Positions 21,838-33,600 of a DNA stretch of 64,000 nucleotides are shown here, piece after piece. Under the pieces are notes generated by a model, which was not told the origin of the DNA, ran no database searches, and saw only the letters and a list, made by a program, of their open reading frames with translations. Within the stretch, counting starts at the first letter, position 1; each line of letters begins with the position of its first letter. This stretch comes from Podospora pseudoanserina (Eukaryota > Ascomycota > Sordariomycetes > Sordariales > Podosporaceae): NCBI RefSeq assembly GCF_035222485.1, contig NW_026946671.1:682001-746000 (forward strand), in the 5' to 3' direction. The position numbers and the translations under genes were made by a program.

Positions 21838-23955
21838 ATGGCGGCAGCATACGAACATCTTCCCGATGGTGCACACCAAGCCGGTGGTGGTGTCTCTGGC
21901 CGCGTGCACCGAGTGAGAGATCTCAAGCCTCATGTCCTTGATCATCTCAGAAAGGTCTACAGTGCCCACGGCAAGGACAGTTGGACGCCCGAACAGACGG
22001 CTGTTTTCCTGAAGACGGTTCAACACGATACACCCTCGGAACTTGCCCTGGAACTAGCTGACGATAAGGACTGGGAGTTGGTCACTTTTCTCAAGTACAT
22101 GACTTCAGAAGTGACCAGTGCCGTTGCACCCCCTGAGGAAGTCGACCTTTCTTGGCCCCTATCTGCCTACTTCATCAGCTCCAGCCACAACACCTACTTG
22201 ACCGGAAACCAGCTGTCGAGTGACTCCAGCGCCGATGCCTACAGGAATGTTTTGAAGAGAGGTTGCAGATGCATCGAGGTGGATGTCTGGGATGGAGATG
22301 AGCCGGATTCCGACAGCGATACCAGTATCAGTAGCAGTGACGAGGAAGGGGTCACGTCCAAGTCCAAGAAGAGACTGAGCTCGGTTAAGGACAAGCTTCC
22401 TAGCTCCCTGACGAGCAAGTTGGAAAAGACGTCTTTGGGTAAGAAATTGGACAAACATATCAGTACTGCTTCCACCATCACCACCCCCCGATCCAGCACC
22501 ATCACCAAAACTGCCACCAAATCGCCCACTCCCACATCACCTCCCTCTGCGAAGGACAAAAACAAGGAAAAGAAGACCGCAAACTCATCATCAAAAATAG
22601 GTTCCAACACAGACTCAGGCGCGCCCCTGAACAGGTCAACCTCGACCTCTTCCGGCCCAGCAGGCCCAACCATCCACCGCGCCCCCTCCCTCAAGGAACC
22701 TCGTGTTTACCACGGCTACACCCTCACCAAAGAAGTCTCCTTCCGCGAAGTCTGCCTCGCAATCCGCGAAACAGCCTTCGAAACAACCGACTCCCCCCTC
22801 ATCGTCTCCCTCGAGGTCCACTGCAGCCCCGAACAGCAACTCACCATGGTAGCCATCATGACCGAAACCTGGGGCGACCTCCTCCTCCCCGAACCAAAAG
22901 AAGACGCCACATGCCTCCCCGCCCCCGGCGACTTGAAGGGTAGAATCCTCGTCAAGGTCAAATACACCCCTCCCCCATCCGCCTCCTCCACCTCCCCCCC
23001 CGGAAGCGACACCCCCCCCGAAAACATCGACCCCTCCACCACCAAACCAAAAAAACCCTCCAAGATCATCCACGCCCTCTCAAAACTGGGCATCTACACC
23101 CGCGGCGTCTCCTTCAAATCCCTGACCCAACCGGAAGCCTCAATGCCGACCCACATCTTCTCCCTCTCCGAGTCCGGCGTCTCCGAAGTCCACGCCAAAT
23201 CAGCCCAGGACCTGTTTGAGCACAACCGCCGCTACCTCATGCGGGCTTACCCATCAGGGCTAAGGATCCGATCGTCAAACCTCGACCCAGCAGTCTTTTG
23301 GCGCAAAGGGATCCAAGTCGTCGCACTAAACTGGCAAAACTGGGACGAAGGCATGATGCTAAACGAGGGGATGTTTGCAGGCACAAATGGCTATGTTCTT
23401 AAGCCAGAAGGCTACCGCCCCCACAAACCTCTCCCCCCAACCACTCCCTCCGCCGGTACCGCCCCCCAAGCAAACGCGGTGACGCACTACACAATGGACC
23501 TCGCCATCGCCGTCCTCGCGGCGCAGGACATACCCCTCCCCCTGGGCGACACCAAACCCTCGGGCTTCCGCCCTTACCTCAAGGTCGAGATCCACGTCGA
23601 GGAGCCCGGCGAGCGGCACGGCACAACCGCCGCCGCTTCTTCCTCGATCCCCGACGACGGCAAAGAAAAGGAGGGCGAGTACAAGGCAAAGACCAAATCC
23701 CTCAAGGGCACCGTCGACCCTGACTGGAAAGGGCAAGAACTGGTCTTCAAGGGCATCCCCGGCGTGGTGCCAGAGCTGAGCTTTGTCAGGTTCCTGGTGA
23801 GGGATGACGAGATTGGAAAGGACAGCTTGGCCGCGTGGGCGTGCGTGAGGTTGGATAGGTTGAGGGAGGGGTATAGGTTTGTGCATCTGATGGATGGGAG
23901 GGGGGTCGAGACGGAGGGCGTGGTTTTGGTCAAGGTGGAGAGGAGGCTGTACTAG
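21838..23955 (+). CDS. Phosphoinositide-specific phospholipase C
   Basis: Single exon, 705 residues, from the ATG at 21838. An EF-like helical region (about 25-95) precedes the PI-PLC X domain, which has SSSHNTYLTGNQL (first catalytic His117), EVDVWDG (147-153) and VYHGYTL (second His292). Between these last two lies a low-complexity Ser/Thr/Lys insert of about 134 residues (154-287). The Y domain (about 410-535) contains LSKLGIYTRGVSF, LMRAYPSGLRIRSSN and the NWQNWDEGMMLNEGMFAG block. A C2 domain (about 560-705) contains FRPYLKVEIHV and PELSFVRFLVRDDE. It should cleave PIP2 to IP3 and diacylglycerol at membranes, linked to calcium signalling. There is no PH domain, as in many fungal delta-like enzymes. 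Confidence 0.95.
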   Translation: MAAAYEHLPDGAHQAGGGVSGRVHRVRDLKPHVLDHLRKVYSAHGKDSWTPEQTAVFLKTVQHDTPSELALELADDKDWELVTFLKYMTSEVTSAVAPPEEVDLSWPLSAYFISSSHNTYLTGNQLSSDSSADAYRNVLKRGCRCIEVDVWDGDEPDSDSDTSISSSDEEGVTSKSKKRLSSVKDKLPSSLTSKLEKTSLGKKLDKHISTASTITTPRSSTITKTATKSPTPTSPPSAKDKNKEKKTANSSSKIGSNTDSGAPLNRSTSTSSGPAGPTIHRAPSLKEPRVYHGYTLTKEVSFREVCLAIRETAFETTDSPLIVSLEVHCSPEQQLTMVAIMTETWGDLLLPEPKEDATCLPAPGDLKGRILVKVKYTPPPSASSTSPPGSDTPPENIDPSTTKPKKPSKIIHALSKLGIYTRGVSFKSLTQPEASMPTHIFSLSESGVSEVHAKSAQDLFEHNRRYLMRAYPSGLRIRSSNLDPAVFWRKGIQVVALNWQNWDEGMMLNEGMFAGTNGYVLKPEGYRPHKPLPPTTPSAGTAPQANAVTHYTMDLAIAVLAAQDIPLPLGDTKPSGFRPYLKVEIHVEEPGERHGTTAAASSSIPDDGKEKEGEYKAKTKSLKGTVDPDWKGQELVFKGIPGVVPELSFVRFLVRDDEIGKDSLAAWACVRLDRLREGYRFVHLMDGRGVETEGVVLVKVERRLY

Positions 23956-24270
23956 GTAGGTAGGGTAGCAGGGTGGTGATGATGTGAATGTGCCTTTCTT
24001 TTGGAAATAGTCATGCTATGTAACTTGGCTATCAAGATGTCGTTTTTTCGCTGGGGTTCTTGATGGTGGTCTTGTGGTGTAACGGGAGGCTCAGCTCCAG
24101 TGGTGTGAACTCCACCATTCCACGTCATCGTAGCAAGCAGAAAAACGAAATCATGTTCAAGTCATAACAAGTGCAAGCTAATCCTGCACTTCTTGCCAGA
24201 AGCATACAAGTACCTTTTCGCTAGTGTCTTCTTTTCCCAATCGCTCGTTAATATGATATCAAACCTCCCA
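23956..24270. other. Short convergent intergenic region
   Basis: 315 bp between the convergent PLC and hypothetical genes. It holds both 3' ends; nothing else seen. Confidence 0.5.
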
Positions 24271-25111
24271 TCATGCACACTTGATTCCAGCCATGAACCC
24301 AGCCTCTCTGAGATGCCATTGAAGGTCAAAAGCCTGCTGGACCCTTAGGACTTGTTCTCTCGGTACAGGCAGGCAATAGACATCCCCCGTCTTGTATAGA
24401 GGCCGCAAACCCTCAAACCCATCGTCCTCAAAACCATCCTCATGATCAGGATATATAGGCTTCGACATCACCTCGAACCCATCCTTAGACCTAGACGTGT
24501 CTTCCTCGTAATGCTCCAGATTCATCATTTCCAGAATGTCTTCGTCAGCCAGGTTAATGACGGCGTCACTGGGCATAGAGCTGCCCTCCGGTAACCAGTG
24601 AAGCCGAAGCTTGACGAAAACGATGGCGGGATTCCGTGGACAGCGGGCAGTCTCACCAAGACACTCCAGCGCGAAACGATGGGTTTTCCACAGCGTCTGC
24701 ATGTCTCGGGGCAGATCAAACAGGTTCCAGTCTTCGTGCAGGTGGAAGAACTCCCAATTCATCGTACTGGTGTTGAAATTGAGTTGAGCGTATTCTCTCA
24801 AAAGGCTATACCTGCCCGCAAACTGAGCGGGGAAAGCAGCCATTTGGAGGAGGTTAAGGAGCCCGGCCTGGAATTTTGGTGGTTGGTCATTGACGAAGTA
24901 GCTTGGCGGAATGATGTGTGTTCTCAGTAGATCGCTAGGGGACTCCGGGGTCGGGGGAAGCGCAGGATCGCCATGTGTGGCTTCTAGGTCTGTCTCTCAA
25001 TCAGTTATTGGCCTATTGTGAGGGGACAAAAAACATACACTTCCTCACCGCAAGAGCGTAAAATTCAAGATATTGCACCACCTGGCTGAACTCGGATTCT
25101 TTGCTCACCAT
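24271..25111 (-). CDS. Hypothetical protein, possibly 5'-truncated
   Basis: Two exons, 25039-25111 and 24271-24989, with a 49-bp GTATGT...CAG intron, give 263 residues from the ATG at 25111 (MVSKESEFSQVVQYLEF). The coding frame extends upstream to an ATG at 25354 except for a single TAG at 25172-25174, so this may be a shortened or broken version of a longer gene. The block WNLFDLPRDMQTLWKTHRFALECLG loosely recalls regions found next to HNH domains in fungal proteins, but no HNH motif is present. The C-terminus is acidic (HEDGFEDDGFEG). No function can be assigned. Confidence 0.55.
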
Positions 25112-25380
25112 GTTTGGGCAAGCTCTGATTCGATCCACATATTGGTGCAGAACACCGAGGTCTGTGTGTATCTAGCAAGCAAACCGCTCTCGGGTGAAAG
25201 ACCAGTCCCGGAACTTGATGCTTTTTCGCAGCTGGTCTTGAAAGAATCTGGCGGCTCGGATTTTGTCCCGGCGGAGAGCCCGGCAAGTTACCTTGTAACC
25301 ATAAGGCATGGGCCCAGAGCTTTCCTCATCCCGGTTGTCAAAAAGAGATGGCATGATTGTTGGACAGAACGATGTGGGCT

Positions 25381-25454
25381 GGTGATGGATGTTGGTTGAT
25401 GGATGTTGGTTGATGAAAGTTGGTTGATGAAGCTGGTTGATGAAAGTTGGTTGT
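25381..25454. repeat. 14-bp imperfect tandem repeat, unit TTGGTTGATGAAAG
   Basis: About five head-to-tail units of TTGGTTGATGNANG with small changes, just upstream of the ATG at 25354 of the interrupted minus-strand frame. Confidence 0.8.
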
Positions 25455-26350
25455 ACGAAGAGGAGGAGGGAAACGCAAAATATAGGGAAGACAAGATGAG
25501 CAGCCCACGCCGTGTGGCGCCTCCGGCGGCGCCTGCCCAGCACCTCTCCTGGGTATCAGCTCGCCCGAGAGCAAGAAGGACATGGACGAGTTGGACCTGG
25601 ACCTCCGGCTGTGCACTTGCCTTGCTTGAGAACCAAGCTCCGGTCTCGTTCCTCCGGTCAGGTGATGGTTCGTTCTTCACTGAGGCGTCATATCCTCGTG
25701 AACATCCACGCCGGGGACAGAATGACTAGCCACACAAAAGGCACCCAACCATACTTTCTCCAGGGCGGGCCCTCCATCCATAATGTAGGTAGCAGCTCCT
25801 CGCCTTCCATATCTCATCATGCGCACTTGTCTGAACATAGACAGGCATGGAAGGGACCAACCAATCTACCCACGGCAACTCTGGTCCCCTCCCGTTCCAG
25901 TCCAGCCGGTGATGACGCGAGCAACGGGAGCAACATCCACTCCGACACTGACTACCTTTGTGGGACCTTCCACCTCGGAGCCGTGCATCGCGTGACTACC
26001 TCACCCTCGCTCCCCAGCAAAAAGCAAGACCTCGCCTCCTCACGACTACCACACGCGCCAGCAACTTCCCCAGCGAAAAATTCTTCCGCTCATGCCCGAC
26101 GGCCGGCTGGATTACCCGCGGGAATGTGTAGGGACTGCTTTCCGATTGTCGTCTGGCGGATGGCGTCGTCAGGGTGGGTTTACTTCCTCGTTGCGCGAGC
26201 AGAAAGCACACAGGTAAGTGGCAGAGGAACGGGACGGAGGAGCTGGCAAGCGGTGAGCGACTTCTTCTTCCCTCGAGTCAAGGTCATTATCAGCAGCGGG
26301 TCTGGTGGAACGAGAACGTCATCCCTTGGTGTTGTTTGGAAGATGTGGAT

Positions 26351-26458
26351 GGAGAGGAGAGGAGAGAGGAGAGGAGAGGAGGAGAGGAGAGGAGAGGAGA
26401 GGAGAGGAGAGGAGAGGAGAGGAGAGGAGAGGAGAGGAGAGGAGAGAGGGAGAGGAGG
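26351..26458. repeat. AGAGG pentanucleotide microsatellite
   Basis: About 108 bp of almost pure GGAGA units, with a few insertions at both ends. It makes a strictly purine plus strand. Confidence 0.95.
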
Positions 26459-26852
26459 AATTTGTGGTTCATTGTCAGGGGAGTTCGTAGGAATCGGTGA
26501 GCTTTTGTGCGTCTGGCATCTCGTGATCATGATGGTCTTTGTGAGGAGGTTGTGTGAGGAGGTTGTGTAAGTTTGGAGTATATTGATCGGTTAGGTCTGG
26601 TACACAATACGCCGAGATGTTGAAAGTCTTAGCTATAGCCTGGGTGTGAATATTTCTGGCTCATCACGGTAGCAAGCAACCAGCCTCACGACAAAACGCA
26701 GCAAACAGAATATCGCCATCAACTACCATTCAAATCATCATCATCATCATCAAATAGCACTTCCCTACCGCTCCTCTCATCAAACTATAATAAAAATCCC
26801 ATGTTAATACCTCCCCAATTTTTAACCCTAAAAACTCCTTGTCCGATATCCC

Positions 26853-29235
26853 CTAATACTGCCAAAGCACCTTATGATAAACACACCTACTCCCCAGCAC
26901 CTTATGCTCTCCCCCCGTAATCCAACTATCATTCGTCGCCAGCTTGGCAAACACGCTCGCCCCCTTCCAAACAACAACCTGCTCGTCCATCTCCCTCGCG
27001 CTCCTGCTCACCAAAATCTTGTCCTGCAGATCCGGCCTCCTCGCCCTCAACCTCTCCTCCAAGAACGGGGCAAAATGCGGAATCTTGGCACCCCCGCCGA
27101 CAACCATGATGCTCCCTAGCAACTCTCTCACCTTTTTCTCGTCCCCCTTGGCCGCGTTTTGGATTGATGTCATGATTGCGATGTCGAGGGGGGCGACGGG
27201 GAGGACAGAGTCCCGCTCTGTGGCGAGATCTTTGGCTGTTCGCTGGAGGGGTTGGTTTGAGGTTGGGTTGTTGTCGAAGGAGGTTGTTGGTAAGAGGAAG
27301 GAGCCGTTTGGTGCGGGGGTGCCGCCGTTGCGGGCGGAGGGGGCGGGGGAGCCGTTGAGATCACGGGAGGATGCGCCGAACATGTAAGGGGCGGGGACGG
27401 GGGTTGAGACACCAGCGTCCGGGGCTGGGGAGGGGGCTTTGGATGTGCCTGGGGTCGCGCTGGCATTGTTGTTGTGGCCGAGGAAGTTGAACGGGTTGGA
27501 CCTTTCCTTACTTGGGGTTGCCATACCCATCTCGCCAGGGGCGCCGGTGAAGGAAGATGCCGGGATGGTGGTTTGGGTGACGGAGGGTTGGATATGTGCC
27601 AGGATGGCGAGCTGGGCGGCAGAGGTAGGATCGTCAGGCATGTCGACATCATAAGCGTTGTAGGACCGGTCGATCAGATGTCGCCTCTTGTCCAGTTTGT
27701 GGCTGTTGTCGAATATCGATGGATCGTAGAAACCCATAGGGGCGAGAATAACCTCATCGTAGCACTTGAACATGTACTTCCGCGTCGGCTGGTTCGGAGC
27801 GCGGAGGTGGAAGTCGTAGTTTTGGACCGAGATGTTGGCTTGCGACAAAGTGCAATACTTGATCTTGAGTTCCTCGGCCAGCAGGAAATCATATCTCCTA
27901 CGGAGGTTGATCTCTTGATATGGGAAATTATCATAGAGCATCATCTTAATGAAAGTCTCTGTGACATCCCAGCCGCCAAACTTGAGGTTGATGCGCGAGT
28001 CTTCGATACAGAGACCGTCTTCCACGCAAGCGATGGAGGTCTTTTGCGCACCGCAGTCCACCACACAAGCCTGAGTGTAACCGGCACCGAAGGTCGCGGC
28101 CATGCTCTCCTGAATGAACGCAACCCTGCTAAACTCGAACCATTCGATGCAAAGATGTAGAAGTTGTTCGACATACTTCTTGTCGTAAAGATCTGGGATA
28201 ATGATGACACAGCTATACTGCTTCCACTCTGTGCTCTTCTTCAATCCCAGTTCCCACCGAAAGGCTCGGTCTAGTAATGTCTCAAGGTCGTTGAAAAGAT
28301 GTGCCTGAGTAGGGTACTCGTTCTCGTTCAACCAGCCATTCTGAATCGGCCTCCACAGCTTGAACTTGGGATTTGAATCGTCTGGCACGCGCTGGGCTTG
28401 GTGGCCAATGAATACTGCAGATTCTGAACCACCATCCTCCAGCGTGCTGACATCGGTCCATTCGACTTGGAGTGGGTCATTGTGCTGCGAGATGATCTCT
28501 GGTTCTGTTCTTCTGTTGAAGTTGACAACAAGGTCCTTGGAATTAGGCAGCACCTTCCGCTTGTTTTGGCGCATGTCCACCTTCAGGTCGTTGCACGCCT
28601 TCTGGTACTTCTTTGACCATTCCTCGCCGTGCTGTTGATCCATGCCCCGCTCCTCAAACTTGCGTCGCGGTAGCGCCTCGTACATCTCAGACTCGGTTTG
28701 CGGGTACTTGGTCGCAAGTACCATGGGAATGGTCTTGGGGAGGGCATCGCTCGCAAAGCCGAGTCGCAAGTTTTGACTTCCCGGGTGTATCACGATAATC
28801 TTTGACGGGTCCATATAAGACGACGAAGGACCACCATCCTCGCCCTGGAGGTCGTCGACGGGAAGCGTAACGTCGCCATTGGTGTTGTTGAGTGCGCGAT
28901 CGCGGTCTTTGGCGTTTTGTACCAGTCGGTCTCGGTTCGCCTCTGCTTGAAGCCTCAGCGACAAGATCTGGTCATCGCGCTTCATGTAATCCCTGCCCAG
29001 CCCGTGTCAGCAACTTGATGCGCCCGGTTGTCCAGTACACTGGCTATTCCTTACGTGTAGTAATTCTTCTGATTAATTGGTGGCACGTCGGGCCAGCTCG
29101 TTTGCTTCATGCCATTGTCGGTGCGCTCGAGTCCTGGTGAAGGTGGTGAGCAATTGGCGGTTCTGCCCGTCTTTCATGTATCGACCGGTGCTTACCCTCC
29201 CTGGCGAGGACACGCTCGCTGACTTTGCCGACCAT
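26853..29235 (-). CDS. ARP8: Actin-related protein 8 (INO80 chromatin-remodelling complex)
   Basis: Three exons, 29196-29235, 29055-29133 and 26853-28992, with two 62-bp introns, give 752 residues. The start is MVGKVSERVLAREG at 29235. Both introns preserve frame (REG|LERTDNGMK and NYYT|DYMKRDD). Arp8 hallmarks include IIVIHPGSQNLRLGFASDALPKTIP, the actin-fold phosphate loops (VVDCGAQKTSIACVEDG), LKFGGWDVTETF, and the C-terminal IMVVGGGAKIPHFAPFLEERL. A Pro/Ser/Asn-rich insert of about 150 residues (roughly 505-650) splits the last part of the actin fold. Arp8 binds nucleosomes and is needed to assemble the actin-Arp4-Arp8 module of INO80 in the nucleus (family knowledge). Confidence 0.94.
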
Positions 29236-30123
29236 CTTGGCTGGGGTATCTGGTGTTGCTGTTGATTTATCTTCCGCTGATATTTGCTGTTGGATCTATC
29301 GAAGCTGTTGTTGGCAGGTCGAGCGTTGGAATCAAAACTTTAAGATCACTCGTTCGGTCGGAGGCGTTGCTTGGACACGGTGGAAGCAGGGTATTAATTC
29401 CGAACGCGCTTCTCGTCTCGGGAGGTACCTGGAGACGGTTGACGGAGCAAGTAGAAGCCGATATGCGCGGGGAGATATTGTGGCGGCTGGTCGAGGCTAT
29501 TCAGGTCCAAATTTTCATCCATGTGCGCTCCTGTTTGTGGGCAAGACGTTGGAGTTGCTCTTTTCTATTTTGTGCCGCCTCAAGCTGGCTGCTGCTGGAA
29601 TTTGGCCGCCATTGGTTTGCGAGCTTCACAGCGCGCCGTTGGGGATGCTGATGGTTGTACCTCTACGCTAGCCGAATCTGGGGATGGCGGCTTGAGCATG
29701 CTCACCGCCTTCCTGATGGGGACATTAATGATTTTGTCGACGACTTACATTGGACGACGACCACCAGATCCTCACAGCAAGCTGAAGTGACACAGTGAAT
29801 AACATTCATAAAATAACTAAATTTTTTAATCCGAAGCTGTCATCAGTTTCACCCAGATTCATCCCAAGTACAGAACGTTCCATGAGTCAACCCAGCCAAC
29901 AACCAACAACGTTTGCCAGCTGCCTTCACCTGTCCGCCAGCCCTATGACGTCGCCACTTACATGCATTGCCAGACGCGGCCTCAAGAGATGAACACCTCA
30001 ACCTTTTTCAACAGTTACCTGCAACCTCGAGTACAACTTCAAAGACCTTTTGATTCCAACACTTCACTCTCCAATTCACCCAATCTCATCATCATCCACT
30101 CTCACTTTCAAACAACAGCAACC
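29236..30123. promoter_or_regulatory. Divergent region between ARP8 and small proline-rich gene
   Basis: About 890 bp with outward-facing genes on both sides. ORFs at 29225-29671 (+) and 29253-29651 (+) overlap the ARP8 start, have no recognisable domain and are rejected. Confidence 0.55.
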
Positions 30124-30699
30124 ATGCCCCCCATTCCCCTCCACACCAACTCCCCCATCAACCCCGCCAAAGCCTCAGGCATAACCCCCCAAACCACCCC
30201 CCCAAACAATGATCAGCCAACACCAACGAAAACAACCTCTCTCCCCTCTTCAGCTGCTCCCAATAACGGCCCACCACCACCCCAACCAGGCGCCGTTCCC
30301 CATCTTCCTCAACCAACCTCCTTCCCAGCCTCCTCCACCGGTCCTGCTCCCCCTCAACCAGCAGCCGCCCCAGCCACTACCGCAGCACCAACATACCCAC
30401 CCCCTCCCCAGTCCTCAATCCCCTCTCCAGAACTGCCATACAATCAGCGAGGAACCTCGACAGCTTTTACATCTGCTACAACGACAGGAGCAGCGGTGTT
30501 GCCCGGCCCCAGCCCTTACGAGACTGGTGGTGGGCAGGGGTATCAACAGAGGACGGATTCGGGGTATCGGCCTGGGGGAGGGGAGGGAAATGAGGAGCAT
30601 GGTGTGTTGGGGAGTGTGATGGGGTATGCTAAAGCTGCGGGAGAGAAGCTGAGTGAGGCGGAGAGGGAGGTTTGGAGGAGGATTAATGGGGAGAAGTGA
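30124..30699 (+). CDS. Small proline-rich hypothetical protein
   Basis: Single exon, 191 residues, with the start ATG at 30124 in a favourable context (CAACCATGC). The first 135 residues are low-complexity Pro/Thr/Ala/Ser. The C-terminus changes to a charged helix, GYAKAAGEKLSEAEREVWRRINGEK, the part most likely to be conserved and functional. No domain, signal peptide or membrane segment is visible. Codon use in the C-terminal part (G/C third positions) supports real coding. Function unknown. Confidence 0.65.
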   Translation: MPPIPLHTNSPINPAKASGITPQTTPPNNDQPTPTKTTSLPSSAAPNNGPPPPQPGAVPHLPQPTSFPASSTGPAPPQPAAAPATTAAPTYPPPPQSSIPSPELPYNQRGTSTAFTSATTTGAAVLPGPSPYETGGGQGYQQRTDSGYRPGGGEGNEEHGVLGSVMGYAKAAGEKLSEAEREVWRRINGEK

Positions 30700-33600
30700 T
30701 ATGGTGGAGCTGAGAGCTAGGGTGGGGTGTGCTGGGGGGGATGGGTTAGAGTAAATAAGGAAGGGGGCAACGGGTTGATGAGTTTAGAGAAGGAGGTGTT
30801 ATGGGGTCCAATGAGATGATGCTGTGCTGGTTAAAGTTTTGTTCTGTAATATGTGACGCGTCTTCTTATGGTGATTGCAATGACAGCCACGGCTTGTGTA
30901 GCTCGGCTTTTTGTGGTTTGGTGTTGGAGCATGAGAATTGGTTTTAATTTTTTTAAGTTTACCTATCTATTTACCTTGCACGATTTTACAATCAGTGATC
31001 TGTATAACTTAAGTAAACCTCTCAATAAGTTCTTTTGGCAGTGTGTCGGTCTTTCGAGAAAACCTCCTGGCCCTTTCTTCTCTTTTGTTGACGTTACCAC
31101 CACTAAAAGACAAGCTCACCTGTCTATTACCGACCATTTTCTACATCGTTAACTCCGGTCCGGTCAAATTCGGTGCGACACTACAGCTATGTGGGTTTTG
31201 AAGGAATACCTCTCAGCTTCTAATGTCTGTCCTCACTGGGAGGTAACACAAGAGGATCCTCCCGCCTGTCTCATATTCCCACATTTTCCGGCCTTATCCT
31301 TACCATGTTCCCGCGATTCGGTGAGCTTACTTCGGTACCTAGGTGGACAACACGTGGTCGATATGAATAGGAATGGAATGGAAACAAATTATACTTTTGA
31401 TCTGGGGGGACCTAGTTTTTTTGACATGTAGGATGATCTATGCCAAGTTGGACAGGGGGAAACGTGGATCAGTTGTGGAAGGAAGTGTGTGTATGTATAG
31501 ACAAGGTGTAGGGCGGGGAGGTGATGCCAGCTTGTAAGGTAGACGGTAGAGAGTGTGAGTCCATTTGGTACAAGCTTTTGCGGCGCGGTTGTTGGTGTAC
31601 GACGAGGCATTGGAAGATGCTGGGTGGAATACGTATGCGTCTGGGGTTGGGACGAGGTGAGGGCGCCCGTGGATTTGGGTCTCTTACCTTACGATGATCA
31701 AGGGTTGTGTTGAATCCATTTGAATATACCTTTGCCATATTGGGCAGACAAATTGTACAAGTATGCGTAGGGGGGGAATATCTGGTCGTGAATGAATGAT
31801 GGGATGATTTTGAGTTGCATTTTTGAACTGGTGATGAAAATCGCAAACAAATCCTACATGCTAGGAAAATTTGGTTGATGTCTGTGAGTTGAGGCTGTGT
31901 TGGAGAGAGGACTGTCGGTTATTCCTCTAGACAGATCCTCTCAATGAGGCGAGAATGAGGATGAGATGACACACCGGATTGTCGTCCCGGTTTTCCTTCC
32001 AAGCTCATTTGAGTTGGTAAGTTCAGGACAGATCATGATTTTGGGCGGAGGGTAGACTGTATCCGCTGTGTTGTGATAGGAAATATAACATATACCCCTC
32101 ATATCCAATTCTTACGTTTGTGTTGTCTCATCCCTAGAGTCCTCGTTGGGCTGGTGCTCGTCTGAATGAGAACCGAACGGAACTGACGGCCCTGACCAAC
32201 TGAACGGGACGGAAAACCGTCCACATCAGACATAGGACGACTTGACCTGGCAACTGGTCGAACCATGTGATGAAGAACGGAGCGGACCATGTCCGGCAGT
32301 AGAGAACCTTGGATCATCTCTCGCTCCATCTACACAGGCCCTCGGCACCGACGGCTTGGTCCGATATCTATGGGGTGCCTTGCTTTGCCCTACATACCCT
32401 TCCTTGAACTCGCTTACTTGCCGATCGAGGCTGTTATGGCCTTCCTATTTCAGATGAGGTGTACGCCCTGCTCGTATAGGTGTGGCAGAAGAGAAGACCC
32501 CACGCCTGTAAGGTTCGTCCACGTAATCCCACGACATCAGATACGTGTATGTTCTGAGAACAAAAAGGGCAGAGACAGCAGGCGGCCTCTTTCGTGTCTG
32601 GTCTTCTGACGGGAGGATCACATCGTCATTGGTGAAGTGATCTCCATAAGAGCCGAGTTATGGGCCGCGGACGGACGGTTGAAAGGCGAAATAATTTCCC
32701 AAACGGGATGACTTTGTTATGCAAAAGTTGTCAAGTAAGCAGCCCCCAAGGCACCCACTTATGTGCGTGTAGAGTACATACCGCGCTCACCTACCGACTG
32801 GACCCCGAGGTGGGATGGCTAATGGAGACAAGAAAAAGCGAGAGTGCGGACTCGCCGGAATAGCAACTTTGATGTAGAGGTGGGCATCCCTGTGTGGAAC
32901 ATGTCATCGAAGGTCTGTAGAAGAAACACTAGCGTCTGAGCGTCGGGGATTCAACCTGACAAGGTGACGGGTGCCAGGGTATGATAAAAACGTTGGCGGA
33001 ATCCATCGTCCGTGGTCCGTGAGATACAAGGTCCCCGGAAAGTGACTTCTTGAATGGTGACATTGGTTATTCTGGAAATCACTGATCGAGGTGTCATGAG
33101 TAAATTGATCCATGGCGGCCCAGCAGTCCCACAGGTGAGACGGGCAGATTGGGGAAGACGCAGGTACGGGACCGCCTGTCAGGCACAAGGAAGAGGGGGG
33201 CAAAGAGAGGCACAGCTCTGGCCTGGCCTTTCTTCCCCGCACAAGGCCGATGTATTCGTCCCTTGCTAGAATGACTGCCGGTTGTGGTCCAGCTAGTGGG
33301 CCAAAGCTTGGTCGGACGACGTTAGTAATAGGGACCATCTCGTCTGTGTGTATGTGCTACAGACAGCCCTATAAGCCAAAATGATTATTACTATGAATAT
33401 CACGCCAGGCCACCCTTGACCATTCGAGCCTTAAGACAGGATCCTAAGAGACGAAGACGCCACCGCGGACGTGGAGGGCAGAGCCCAGGCAATCAGAGAT
33501 CAGCTCCCAAGAGACGGGCAAGATGGACAGCATGAACAACGAGCGGCCGAGCGGCGTGGCAAAGTCGGTTAGTTTCGAACAAAAGATGGGAAGACTGGGT

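Larger units (their letters stand above)
25112..26852. other. Intergenic: upstream of hypothetical gene, 3' of ARP8
   Basis: About 1.74 kb. It contains the interrupted upstream frame (25175-25354), a 14-bp tandem repeat (25381-25454) and a long AGAGG array (26351-26458). A 352-residue plus-strand ORF (25512-26570) is low complexity and ends in translated microsatellite, so I do not call it a gene. Confidence 0.5.

Noticed and set aside
25512-26570. 352-residue plus-strand ORF
   Set aside because: No domain; its last third is translated AGAGG microsatellite and the rest is low complexity.
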